Shown: positions 17,142-26,177 of the stretch, piece after piece
Layout: each line of letters starts with the position of its first letter
Position numbering within the stretch: position 1 is the first letter of the stretch
Source: Rhodococcus sp. 105337
GTDB lineage: Bacteria > Actinomycetota > Actinomycetes > Mycobacteriales > Mycobacteriaceae
Reading direction: 5' to 3'
DNA: 64,000 nucleotides
Assembly: GCF_012844225.1 (NCBI RefSeq)
Contig: NZ_JABAGQ010000008.1
Coordinates: forward strand, 1 to 64,000
Program-made: the position numbers and the translations under genes
The notes under the pieces: generated by a model
Seen by the model: only the letters and a program-made list of their open reading frames with translations
Told to the model about the DNA's origin: nothing
Database searches by the model: none

Positions 17142-18725
17142 TTAGTGGAAGCGATTGCGACTGAGCGCGTTCTCGGCTGCGGTGGCGAGAGCGTAGGCAA
17201 GAAGTGATACGACCGTGATGAGGACCACCGAGGACCACAGCCGGCCGTAATTTGCGCCGGTAGATGCCCTGAGCATGAGGAAACCGATTCCGTCCCCGGT
17301 CGCCAGCCATTCGGCCAGAAGTGCCCCCATCACGGCAGAAGGGGCCGCGATTCGTGCCGCGGCGAACACGCTCGGCAACGCGTACGGAATTCGGGCGCGA
17401 ACCATCAGGTCGAATCTGGAAGCGCCGTAGGCGCTGAGCAGATCGATTGCTCCCGACGGCACTGAACGGAGCCCGGTGACAATAGTGACCAGCGACGGGA
17501 AAAAGGTGACGATTCCTGCGATCACGACAACGGTTGCGACGTCGCGGCCGAAGACCAACGCGATCAACGGCGTCATCGCAACCAGTGGTACGGCGCGGAG
17601 AGCTACCGCTACCGGCATCACGGCAGCTTCGACAGCGGGCCACGAGAGTACTGAGACGGCGACGACGAACGCGGCGACAGTCCCGGCCAGATACCCGTAA
17701 CTCGCGTGAAGTGTTGTCGTGCCGAGCGCCGAGATCAGTTGGTCTCGTTCGCTACCCGGCGTGGCAAGATAACGCCACACGTCCGCGGGTCCTTTTGCGA
17801 AGTACGGATTCAGCCCCATGATCGCGACCTGCCACAACACCAGCGATCCGAGTACGGCTCCGGCTGCGGTACCCGCAGTGAGGGCAATCCTCTTGGGGAT
17901 CGATCCCGATGCTGTCCTCGGGACGGTTCCGCCGGTCATGGTCGCCGACCAGGAGCACACACGGCGTTCGACTGCCGCAGTGGCCAGATACGCCGCACCC
18001 GCAAGCATCGTTGCGTACAGCGCCAGTGCCCAGGTGCGTTCCACGTCCAGGGATTGCTGCGCATAGACCATCGCAACGCCGAGTCCTGAGTCCGCGCCGA
18101 GATACTCACCGATGATTGCGCCCAGTACCGCTGCCGGGGCTGCAATCCTCAAGCCACCGAAGGTCGCCGGTAATGCAGACGGCAGAGTTACCCGGACGAA
18201 CTCCTGCCGGCGCGAGCCCCCGGCCGTGCGTACCACATCGATCGCCGCCTGGTCTGCGGCCTTCGCGCCGACCATGACCGCGACGAGCGTCGTGAAGAAG
18301 ACGCTTTGTGCGGCGATGACAACTTGGGGTCGGTCGCCGTCGAGCACCGCGGTGAGAATCGGAGCGATCGCGATCACGGGGAGGCAGTACAACGCGAGCG
18401 CCACTTGGGTCGCAACTCTCTCGATCGGCCGGATGAGAATGAACACTGTGGCCAAGACGAATGCCGCCGCATTACCGAACAACCACCCGCGCGCGGCTTC
18501 CGAGGCGGTCTGTACGAGGTTCGGGAAAACCATCGACCAATCCGTCACCGCTTGGGCGACGATCGCAGTAGGAGTCGGTAGGGCGAAGTAGGACGAGAAG
18601 ACAGTGGCGGCGAGCAATTGCCACACCGCCAGCATCGCGAGGATTCCCGCGACGCGATGGGTTGCTCGCCACTTGTGCTGTTGCAGTGTGAGATTCCCCT
18701 GACGGGTGGAGCTGAATATCGACAC
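17142..18725 (-). CDS. ABC transporter permease with two fused permease domains
   Basis: A 527-residue membrane protein holding two BPD_transp_1-type permease domains in tandem, about residues 20-255 and 275-527. Each has the EAA-like loop (VVRTAGGSRRQEFVRVTLPSALP in the first, LLSAYGASRFDLMVRARIPYALP in the second) that contacts the ATPase. Most NMT1-linked transporters use one domain as a homodimer; here the pair is covalently joined. I chose the GTG at 18725, with GAGG nine bases upstream; a further in-frame extension overlaps the amidohydrolase antisense. The partner ATPase is encoded divergently at 20468-21298. Confidence 0.83.
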   Translation of the reverse strand: MSIFSSTRQGNLTLQQHKWRATHRVAGILAMLAVWQLLAATVFSSYFALPTPTAIVAQAVTDWSMVFPNLVQTASEAARGWLFGNAAAFVLATVFILIRPIERVATQVALALYCLPVIAIAPILTAVLDGDRPQVVIAAQSVFFTTLVAVMVGAKAADQAAIDVVRTAGGSRRQEFVRVTLPSALPATFGGLRIAAPAAVLGAIIGEYLGADSGLGVAMVYAQQSLDVERTWALALYATMLAGAAYLATAAVERRVCSWSATMTGGTVPRTASGSIPKRIALTAGTAAGAVLGSLVLWQVAIMGLNPYFAKGPADVWRYLATPGSERDQLISALGTTTLHASYGYLAGTVAAFVVAVSVLSWPAVEAAVMPVAVALRAVPLVAMTPLIALVFGRDVATVVVIAGIVTFFPSLVTIVTGLRSVPSGAIDLLSAYGASRFDLMVRARIPYALPSVFAAARIAAPSAVMGALLAEWLATGDGIGFLMLRASTGANYGRLWSSVVLITVVSLLAYALATAAENALSRNRFH

Positions 18726-18766
18726 GGCTTCATACCTCGATCCTGAGCAGGGGGAATGTCTCGGAC

Positions 18767-20122
18767 TCAGTGCGCGAACGAGTGCTGCATCCGCGTCGAG
18801 ATGCGGCGGTGCTCGACCAGCGCGTCGGCCAGTCCGGCGACACGCAACTCTCCCGACTCCACGAGAACGCGGCCGTTGACCACGGTGATCCACGCGCGCG
18901 CCGGCCCGCAACGCAACAGGGCTTCGACCGGATCGGTATGGGCTCCGGCCAGCGACACGGGATCCATATGCCACGCGACGAGATCGGCAACGGACCCCGG
19001 TGTGAGTCTGCCGAGTTCGTCGTCCCACCCGAGGCACCGGGCCGATCCGACTGTGGCGATTCCGAGTGCGTCGCGCGCCGTCATGCTGGTCGGCCCCCCG
19101 ATGAATCGACCGAGGAGCAGCGCGGTACGGGCTTCGAGCCAGAGTGACGCGTGATCGGTCGACGCCGAGCCGTCACAGCCCAGTCCGACTGCCATACCCT
19201 CGCTGTGCAAGGCCGCCACGCGGGCCGTTCCGGAGCCGATGAGCATGTTCGAGCTGGGACAGTGCGCCACGCCGACTCCGGCGGAGGCCAGCCGCCGCGT
19301 CTCGCTGTCGGACGGGTGGATGAAGTGTGCGACCCACGAACGGTTTCCGGCCCATCCGACATCTTCGAAATGTTCGACGGGGGTGCGGCCGTACCGTTCC
19401 GTACAGTAGGTGTGTTCGTCGAGATCTTCGGCAAGATGAGTATGCAAGCGCACCCCTGTCCGTTCCGACAGCTCTGCAGTGCGGCGCATCAAGGCGTCGT
19501 CGACGGAGAAAGGGGAGCACGGCGCGAGAGCGATACGAGTCATCGCACCCGGTTCCGGATCGTGGTACGTGTCGATCAGGCGCTGACTGTCCGCGAGAAT
19601 GGTGTCGGCATCCTGCGTCACACTCGCGGGAGGGAGGCCACCGTCCTCGACCGACAACGACATCGACCCGCGAGTGGGGTAGAAGCGGAAGCCGATATCA
19701 CGAGCCGCACGGACCTGAGCGTCGATCAGATTGGGCCGCGGATGCACGTAGAGATGGTCGGTGGAGGTCGTGCAGCCGCCCAGCAGGAGTTCCGCGAGTC
19801 CGACATACGTCGAGACGTACACGGCCTCCTCGTCCAGGTTCTCCCAGATCGGATAGAGGCCGGTGAGCCAGTCGAACAGCGATCCGTTCACCGCCGGCCC
19901 GTAGGACCGCGTGAGATTCTGATACATGTGGTGATGCGTGTTGATCAGTCCTGGGGTGACCGTCCTCTGCCCCGCTGAGACAGTCTGCTGTGCAACAGGT
20001 TCGGTTCCTCTGGTCCCGACTGCGGCGACACGTCCGGCGGAAATTGCCAGCCAGGCGTCCGCGATCTCGGATCCGGGCTCGAGTACCAGATAGCCGATAT
20101 CGCGCACAAGCAGATCGTGCAT
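18767..20122 (-). CDS. amidohydrolase, 8-oxoguanine deaminase-like
   Basis: A 451-residue zinc amidohydrolase. The metal motif HHH occupies residues 63-65 (NTHHHMYQNLTR), followed by GSLFDWL, HTHLAED near residue 240 and a GVAHCPSSNMLIGSG stretch near residue 300. This pattern is that of the 8-oxoguanine deaminase / hydroxyatrazine aminohydrolase / guanine deaminase branch, which removes an exocyclic amino group from a heterocycle. It is the first gene after structured leader copy 1 and is followed by transporter genes, so it probably acts on the imported compound. Guanine, methylated guanine, isoxanthopterin or a pyrimidine remain possible substrates. Confidence 0.82.
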   Translation of the reverse strand: MHDLLVRDIGYLVLEPGSEIADAWLAISAGRVAAVGTRGTEPVAQQTVSAGQRTVTPGLINTHHHMYQNLTRSYGPAVNGSLFDWLTGLYPIWENLDEEAVYVSTYVGLAELLLGGCTTSTDHLYVHPRPNLIDAQVRAARDIGFRFYPTRGSMSLSVEDGGLPPASVTQDADTILADSQRLIDTYHDPEPGAMTRIALAPCSPFSVDDALMRRTAELSERTGVRLHTHLAEDLDEHTYCTERYGRTPVEHFEDVGWAGNRSWVAHFIHPSDSETRRLASAGVGVAHCPSSNMLIGSGTARVAALHSEGMAVGLGCDGSASTDHASLWLEARTALLLGRFIGGPTSMTARDALGIATVGSARCLGWDDELGRLTPGSVADLVAWHMDPVSLAGAHTDPVEALLRCGPARAWITVVNGRVLVESGELRVAGLADALVEHRRISTRMQHSFAH

Positions 20123-20243
20123 GGTTGTTCTCCCTCTCCTGGCAGACCGGACCTGTCTGTGATGGCCCTCGCACCCATCACCGGAGAGGGTGTCCTCCTC
20201 TGGAGGGGAGCTCCAGATCGTGTACCGGTCGCGCCGGACGGAC
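20123..20243 (-). ncRNA. candidate riboswitch, copy 1 (5' leader of the amidohydrolase-transporter operon)
   Basis: Minus-strand leader with P1 (GUCC 20240-20243 with GGAC 20192-20195), P2 (hairpin 20225-20237), P3 (UCUGGAG-CUCCC-CUCCAGA, 20199-20217), P4 (GUGAUGG/CCAUCAC, 20175-20181 with 20159-20165, loop GUGCGAGGG) and P5 (CAGAC/GUCUG, 20155-20159 with 20143-20147). CCCUCUCC at 20183-20190 is exactly complementary to the ribosome site GGAGAGGG at 20132-20139, eight pairs. Loops of P3 and P4 are identical to copy 2 while stem pairs change together. The layout suggests ligand-controlled access to the amidohydrolase start codon. P4 and P5 both lie between the anti-SD and the SD. Confidence 0.78.
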
Positions 20244-20467
20244 GGCGGGCTCGTTCTCTGATGCCCTATGGCGCAAGAAGTTACGAGTACTCTTGGACGA
20301 TAGCTTTGCGCGGATGTAAATGATGGGTTACTCGTCGGCCCTCTTGACACGCGATGGTGGGCGCGGCACCGTAGAGATCCTCCCGGGCATCGCGATCAAC
20401 AGCCCGTCGGCGGTGTCTGTCGTGACACGCTCGTCAATGCATCTCCTACGGATCGGAGTTCGGCACC
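20244..20467. promoter_or_regulatory. divergent promoter region of amidohydrolase operon and ABC ATPase gene
   Basis: This gap holds promoters for the leftward amidohydrolase operon (before leader copy 1) and for the rightward ATPase. A short dyad, GTGTC at 20413-20417 and GACAC at 20424-20428, lies about 40 bases before the ATPase start and may be an operator. I see no copy of the structured leader on the plus strand, so the ATPase is outside that control. Confidence 0.35.
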
Positions 20468-21298
20468 GTGACTTCTCTCTCCTCATCCGTTGTCCCGCCG
20501 GATTCGGCGGGCGCACTTCGCCCTCCGGGTACCGGCCTGGATATAAGCGGTTTGACCCGGACGTTCCAGTCGGGACGATCGCGCGTCACCGCGCTCGACG
20601 ACGTCGACATCCGAACCTCGGAGGGGCAGTTCCTGTCGTTGCTCGGTCCGTCCGGATGTGGCAAATCCACCGTCCTGCGGATTCTGGCGGGTCTCGACCG
20701 CCCCGACGCCGGCCGTGTCCTTGTCAACGGCATGAGCCCGCAGGAGTTGCGCGAGGGTCATGAACTCGGTGTCGCATTCCAGGATTCCGCCTTGCTGCCG
20801 TGGCGCAGTGTCGAAGCGAACATCGCCCTTCCGCGCCAAGTCGCCGGGCTGCCGTCGGATCCCGAGTTGGTTCGGCAACTCATCGGCCTGGTGGGGCTGG
20901 GTGGGTTCGAGAAGTCCAAGCCCGCGCAACTGTCCGGCGGAATGCGTCAGCGCGTGTCGATTGCGCGCGCTTTGGTGTTGCGGCCTTCTGTGCTTCTGCT
21001 CGACGAACCGTTCGGTGCCCTCGACGACATGACCCGGCAACGCCTGAACCTGGAGTTGCAGCGGATCTGGACCGAACGGCGCGCCACCACCTTGATGGTC
21101 ACGCACGGAATTGCCGAAGCTGTCCTGCTCTCCGATGTCGTGGCTGTCATGAGTGCACGCCCCGGCCGAATTATCGATGTGGTGCCCATCGATCTCCCCA
21201 GGCCGCGCACCGCTGAGACGATGCGGAGCGCCGAATTCCACGGCTATGTGGATGCCCTGAGCAAGTTGCTGTTCAGTGGCGAATCCGGCGAGGGGTGA
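20468..21298 (+). CDS. ABC transporter ATP-binding protein (nitrate/sulfonate/NMT1 type)
   Basis: A 276-residue ATPase with Walker [10 protein letters not shown] near residue 60, Q-loop FQDSALLPW, signature [15 protein letters not shown] and Walker [13 protein letters not shown], the pattern of SsuB/TauB/ThiZ-type importers. GTG at 20468 has GGAG at 20457-20460. It is divergent from the amidohydrolase-permease-binding-protein operon, which lacks an ATPase, so it is the missing energy subunit. An N-terminal extension of about 25 residues rich in Ser and Pro precedes the ABC domain. Its regulation differs from that of its partners because it lacks the structured leader. Confidence 0.9.
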   Translation: MTSLSSSVVPPDSAGALRPPGTGLDISGLTRTFQSGRSRVTALDDVDIRTSEGQFLSLLGPSGCGKSTVLRILAGLDRPDAGRVLVNGMSPQELREGHELGVAFQDSALLPWRSVEANIALPRQVAGLPSDPELVRQLIGLVGLGGFEKSKPAQLSGGMRQRVSIARALVLRPSVLLLDEPFGALDDMTRQRLNLELQRIWTERRATTLMVTHGIAEAVLLSDVVAVMSARPGRIIDVVPIDLPRPRTAETMRSAEFHGYVDALSKLLFSGESGEG

Positions 21299-21343
21299 GA
21301 CCGGGCGTACGAGGGGCCATGAGTTGCACCTCCCTCCTTTTCC

Positions 21344-21373
21344 TGTAATAATTCCAAAACTGGATTAATTACA
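21344..21373. promoter_or_regulatory. AT-rich 30-bp dyad, probable operator
   Basis: TGTAATAATTCC and, in reverse, TGTAATTAATCC form 12-base arms (10 matching) around a 6-base centre. The AT content contrasts sharply with the surrounding high-GC DNA. It ends 46 bases before the start of the 128-residue hypothetical gene and starts 46 bases after the ATPase stop, a good operator position. The regulator is unknown. Confidence 0.55.
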
Positions 21374-21418
21374 GAAAAGCCGGATCATGTGGGGCCGGGG
21401 GGAGAAGGAGAGAGTCAC

Positions 21419-21805
21419 ATGTTCAGTGTCGACCGATCGGTCGCCCTGCCGCCGCTGGTGCTCGGTGGGCTGCGGCCGCTGTATCGCCAGATGCTGCGCA
21501 ACGGGGTACACAGCGCCTCGTTCGAGTACCTCGCGCCGGGTGCCGTGCTCGATGTGTGCGTGATCGCGGGCGCACACGGTCCCGAGTTCAACATTCGTTC
21601 CCGTGAACACGGCATCGACTTCACGCTCGCGATGACCACGCACTTCCGCGCCGTGCCGGTGCTGGATGCCGACACCTATCGCGCGCTGTGCGAGGTGATC
21701 GCGCCGGATGCCGAGCCCACGCCCGCGACCATCGTCGACTTCCTCCTGCGGGTGGTCGCCCAGTCGCCGGCGGTGCTTTCGCGGACGCACGCCTGCGCGG
21801 CCTGA
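21419..21805 (+). CDS. hypothetical protein (128 aa)
   Basis: I do not recognise this protein. It is 128 residues, mostly hydrophilic with short hydrophobic strands and no signal peptide or metal motif. ATG at 21419 has a strong purine-rich site (GGAGAAGGAGAGAG) ahead of it. It stands alone: upstream lies an AT-rich operator-like dyad, downstream a hairpin terminator shared with the convergent fumarase gene. This layout suggests a single-gene unit under specific control. Codon use looks like its neighbours. Confidence 0.65.
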   Translation: MFSVDRSVALPPLVLGGLRPLYRQMLRNGVHSASFEYLAPGAVLDVCVIAGAHGPEFNIRSREHGIDFTLAMTTHFRAVPVLDADTYRALCEVIAPDAEPTPATIVDFLLRVVAQSPAVLSRTHACAA

Positions 21806-21822
21806 GAGTCGAAACCCCAGCA

Positions 21823-21859
21823 ATCGGCCCCGGCGGGAGAAACTCCCACCGGGGCCGAT
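21823..21859. terminator. bidirectional hairpin terminator
   Basis: A GC-rich inverted repeat (ATCGGCCCCGG-C-GGGAG, loop AAA, CTCCC-A-CCGGGGCCGAT) lies between the convergent hypothetical gene and fumarase gene and can serve both. Confidence 0.75.
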
Positions 21860-21878
21860 CACGCTGTGGCGCCGGGTC

Positions 21879-23576
<1,698 letters not shown>

Positions 23577-23648
23577 TGTTTCTCCTGGAAGAGGGGGTGG
23601 TGTTCCGGAGACAGATTAGTCGCGCAAGATCGTGACCTCGACAACGGG

Positions 23649-23672
23649 GCATGTGACGCAGGCGTCACATGC
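23649..23672. promoter_or_regulatory. perfect 24-bp palindrome between fumarase and CPBP genes
   Basis: GCATGTGACGC and GCGTCACATGC form perfect 11-base arms around AG. It lies 73 bases upstream of the fumarase start (minus strand) and about 150 bases upstream of the CPBP gene. The TGTGA...TCACA halves recall CRP/FNR-family sites, but the spacer is eight rather than six bases, so the regulator remains open. Confidence 0.6.
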
Positions 23673-23820
23673 AGGTGGTGTGGCCCGCATCTCCGGAACA
23701 TCGGGGAGTTTCGGGATGTGTGGGGCTGCGGTCATCCCAGGTCCACAGATCCGTGCCCGATCTCGCAACTCGGAGGTGACGCGCGTCATGCAGTCTGCCG
23801 GTCGAAATCCTTACACTGGT

Positions 23821-24600
23821 ATGGATGCACGAGAAACCCCGGGAGAAGACCGCGTGACCGCTGAAGCCTCACCATTGCCCTCCTTGGCCTGGCTGCCCCG
23901 CTTCCACGCATGGATAGATGTCGCGGTAGTGGTTTGCGTCCTGATCGCAACCAATGTGATCGCGCACTTCACGACCGTATGGGCGTCGATCGCCACCGTG
24001 CCGGTCTCCGCCGCGATCCTGGTCGTCCTGATGCGGCGCCGAGGTATGCGGTGGTCGGAACTCGGCTTGTCGCCGCGCCACTGGAAGCGCGGCACGCTTT
24101 ATTCGGTGGCCGCAGTCGCGCTCGTTCTCACAGTCGTGGCGATAGGCATCGCGCTCCCGTTCACCCGGCAGTTCTTCCTGTCCGAGCGCTACGCAACACT
24201 GTCCGGCGCGCTCGTCGCATCGATGATCATCATTCCGCTACAGACCGTGATTCCCGAAGAACTCGCTTTTCGCGGCGTGCTTCACGGCACCCTCGAACGC
24301 GTATGGGGTGCTCGCGGAGTATTCGCTGCCGGGTCGTTGCTGTTCGGTCTGTGGCACGTCGCGTCCTCCCTCGGTTTGACCGCGGGCAATGCCGGCCTGG
24401 CGGCGATCTTCGGGTCCGGCGTCTTGGGGCAGGTCGCAGGCGTCACCGGTGCGGTGATTGCGACCGCCGCCGCAGGGTTCGTCTTCACCTGGCTACGCCG
24501 GCGCAGCGGGAGCATCCTCGCTCCGATCGCATTGCACTGGTCGCTCAACGGCGTCGGGGCGCTGGCGGCAGCCCTCGTGTGGCAGATCTCGATGGGCTGA
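23821..24600 (+). CDS. CPBP family intramembrane metalloprotease (CAAX-like)
   Basis: A 259-residue membrane protein with about seven to eight hydrophobic segments. Family motifs are EE146-147xxxR151 (EELAFRG), the FGLWH box and a HW..N box near the C-terminus, matching the Abi/CPBP group of Rce1-like glutamic proteases. I chose the ATG at 23821; a GTG at 23854 with GGGAG upstream is an alternative, and an upstream extension to 23632 lacks support. Bacterial members process or modify membrane peptides; the substrate here is unknown. Confidence 0.8.
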   Translation: MDARETPGEDRVTAEASPLPSLAWLPRFHAWIDVAVVVCVLIATNVIAHFTTVWASIATVPVSAAILVVLMRRRGMRWSELGLSPRHWKRGTLYSVAAVALVLTVVAIGIALPFTRQFFLSERYATLSGALVASMIIIPLQTVIPEELAFRGVLHGTLERVWGARGVFAAGSLLFGLWHVASSLGLTAGNAGLAAIFGSGVLGQVAGVTGAVIATAAAGFVFTWLRRRSGSILAPIALHWSLNGVGALAAALVWQISMG

Positions 24601-24650
24601 CGAGCCTTCCCCTTCAGGCGTGCCGCTCCCGTCTTGTCACTTCCGTGACG

Positions 24651-24866
24651 TCACTCTTCCGGGTTCTCGATCCAGGAGCCATAGGGCGGAGGCCCGTCGC
24701 TCTGAATCTGCAAGCCGAAACTCGGGGAGTGCTTCCACACGTATCCCGGCAGCACATGCTCTTCCGACGTCGTGTTGTTCATGATCACGATGTCCCCGGT
24801 GGCACGCTGCTCGAGAGCGAAACCGTCGTCGCGTCCGTCGACGACCCACCATTTCGTAGTGCTCAT
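24651..24866 (-). CDS. small hypothetical protein (71 aa)
   Basis: A 71-residue soluble protein rich in Trp, Gly and acidic residues (TKWWVVDGRDDGF, SWIENPEE). I do not recognise a family; it faintly recalls MbtH-like proteins in size and Trp content but lacks their NxExQxSLWP motif. ATG at 24866 has an AAAGGC-type site (ACGAAAGCC region is weak). It lies alone between a convergent protease gene and a regulator gene on its own strand. Confidence 0.5.
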   Translation of the reverse strand: MSTTKWWVVDGRDDGFALEQRATGDIVIMNNTTSEEHVLPGYVWKHSPSFGLQIQSDGPPPYGSWIENPEE

Positions 24867-24961
24867 GACGAAGCCTTTCGGATCTGCTCGAACACAGTTT
24901 CCGTCCCAACGGTAGCGCGCACGACACCGCCACGACACCGCTTCGGCAACCTCTCCGGTGC

Positions 24962-25741
24962 CTACCCGGCGCGCAGCGCCGAAGCCGTCCAGGCGTCCGC
25001 GGGATAGAACGCTTCGATGGCCAATTCCGACACCGTGACGTCCAGGGGGGTCCCGAACAGCGTGGTCGTGCTCAGGAACGACAACACGCCGGTGTCGACC
25101 CGTAACTGCAGCGGCACGACCAGCGCGTGGGGATCCGTGGCCGAGACCGGGTCGTCGCACGGATACTGCTCGAGTTCCCGGTGCAGGCGCGCGAGCACGG
25201 GATCGCCGGTCGCCGCGATCTGATGGCGCAACCGTGCCAGCAGGTGCGCGCGCCACTGGCCGAGATTGGCGATACGCGGCGCAAGTCCCCGCGGGTGGAG
25301 TGTCAGCCGCAGCACGTTGACGGGCGGTTCGAGCAGGTCCGCCGCACAGTCCGAGACCAGCGCCGTGATGGCGTCGTTCGCGTCGACCATCGTCCAGTGC
25401 CGGTCGACGACCAGCGCGGGAAACGGCCGGTGCAGTTCCAGGATCCGGGTGATGGCATCGGCGACCGCACTCAACGGCACGTCGTCGAGCCGGTGCTCCG
25501 GATAGGCGGGCGCGAGCCCCGCGGCGAGCAGAATCGAGTTTCGTTCCCGCAAGGGAATATCGAGATGCTCGCTCAGTCTCACCACGATGTCCCGGGACGG
25601 CTGCGACCGCCCTGTCTCGACAAAGCTGATGTGCCGCGACGAGATGCCTGCCCGATGCGCAAGGTCGAGTTGGCTCATTCCCCGGCGTTCCCGCCACGCG
25701 CGCAGCAACGCCCCGGGCCGGACCCCCTCGACGACCGTCAT
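24962..25741 (-). CDS. XRE-family regulator with MmyB-like sensor domain
   Basis: A 259-residue protein: an N-terminal XRE helix-turn-helix (MSQLDLAHRAGISSRHISFVE) and a C-terminal PAS-like MmyB domain (FPALVVDRHWTMVDAND, NVLRLTLHP) typical of actinobacterial regulators of small oxidoreductase or DUF genes. ATG at 25741 directly follows the HTH-encoding frame. It is divergent from a DUF1330 gene with a 17-bp palindrome between them, which is the probable shared operator. The ligand is unknown; MmyB domains have been linked to fatty-acid binding. Confidence 0.85.
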   Translation of the reverse strand: MTVVEGVRPGALLRAWRERRGMSQLDLAHRAGISSRHISFVETGRSQPSRDIVVRLSEHLDIPLRERNSILLAAGLAPAYPEHRLDDVPLSAVADAITRILELHRPFPALVVDRHWTMVDANDAITALVSDCAADLLEPPVNVLRLTLHPRGLAPRIANLGQWRAHLLARLRHQIAATGDPVLARLHRELEQYPCDDPVSATDPHALVVPLQLRVDTGVLSFLSTTTLFGTPLDVTVSELAIEAFYPADAWTASALRAG

Positions 25742-25775
25742 GTTGTCGAGAATAGAGCCGCCGGGAACGGCCGCC

Positions 25776-25792
25776 ATTACCTCCGAGGTAAT
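25776..25792. promoter_or_regulatory. 17-bp palindromic operator
   Basis: ATTACCTCCGAGGTAAT is a perfect palindrome apart from its central base. It sits 34 bases from each of the two divergent starts (XRE-MmyB regulator and DUF1330 gene), the usual place for an autoregulated operator in such pairs. Confidence 0.65.
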
Positions 25793-25826
25793 CGACCGGC
25801 GCCGCCCGGCGCGGCACGCTCGAGGC

Positions 25827-26177
25827 ATGACCGCATACGCAGTAGCCCACCTCCGCAGCGTCGACTTCGGAGACGCCATCGCCGAATACCTGACGAAGAT
25901 CGACGACACCGTTCGTGCATTCGACGGCCGGTTCCTCGTCCACGGAACAGACCCCCACGTCCTCGAAGGGGAATGGCCCGGCCACCTGGTGCTCATCGAG
26001 TTCCCCGACCTCGAACGGGCACGCGGGTGGTACGACTCGCCCGAGTATCAGGAAATCCTTCCGCTGAGGACCGAGAACTCGGACGGTTCGGCGATTCTCG
26101 TGGAGGGCACCGCGCCCGGTTATCGCGCGGCGGGCTACCTCGACAAGATCAGCGGGCGGGTGAACTCGGAGCGCTGA
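25827..26177 (+). CDS. DUF1330 domain protein
   Basis: A 116-residue protein with the ferredoxin-like fold pattern of DUF1330 (YLTKIDDTVRAFDGRFLVHG, HLVLIEFPDLERARGWYDSPEYQ). The family is of unknown function and belongs to the dimeric alpha-beta barrel superfamily. Divergent from an XRE-MmyB regulator that probably controls it through the palindrome between them. The last 29 bases overlap the end of the convergent DNA glycosylase gene. Confidence 0.85.
   Translation: MTAYAVAHLRSVDFGDAIAEYLTKIDDTVRAFDGRFLVHGTDPHVLEGEWPGHLVLIEFPDLERARGWYDSPEYQEILPLRTENSDGSAILVEGTAPGYRAAGYLDKISGRVNSER

Noticed and set aside
20123-20243. Purine riboswitch of the known class
   Set aside because: P1-P2-P3 resembles a three-way junction and loops might kiss, but the invariant junction and loop nucleotides of the purine aptamer are absent and a fourth conserved hairpin is present.
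9168-21298. Sulfonate utilisation island (ComDE-like enzyme, SsuA-like binding protein, Cys-rich leader)
   Set aside because: No flavin monooxygenase, sulfite-handling or PAPS gene is present, and the amidohydrolase and Rieske enzyme point to a heterocycle. Kept only as a weak alternative.
23649-23672. GlxR/CRP binding site
   Set aside because: The TGTGA and TCACA halves are separated by eight bases, not six, so I report it only as an unassigned palindrome.
24651-24866. MbtH-like protein
   Set aside because: Size and Trp content fit but the NxExQxSLWP core is missing and no NRPS gene is nearby.
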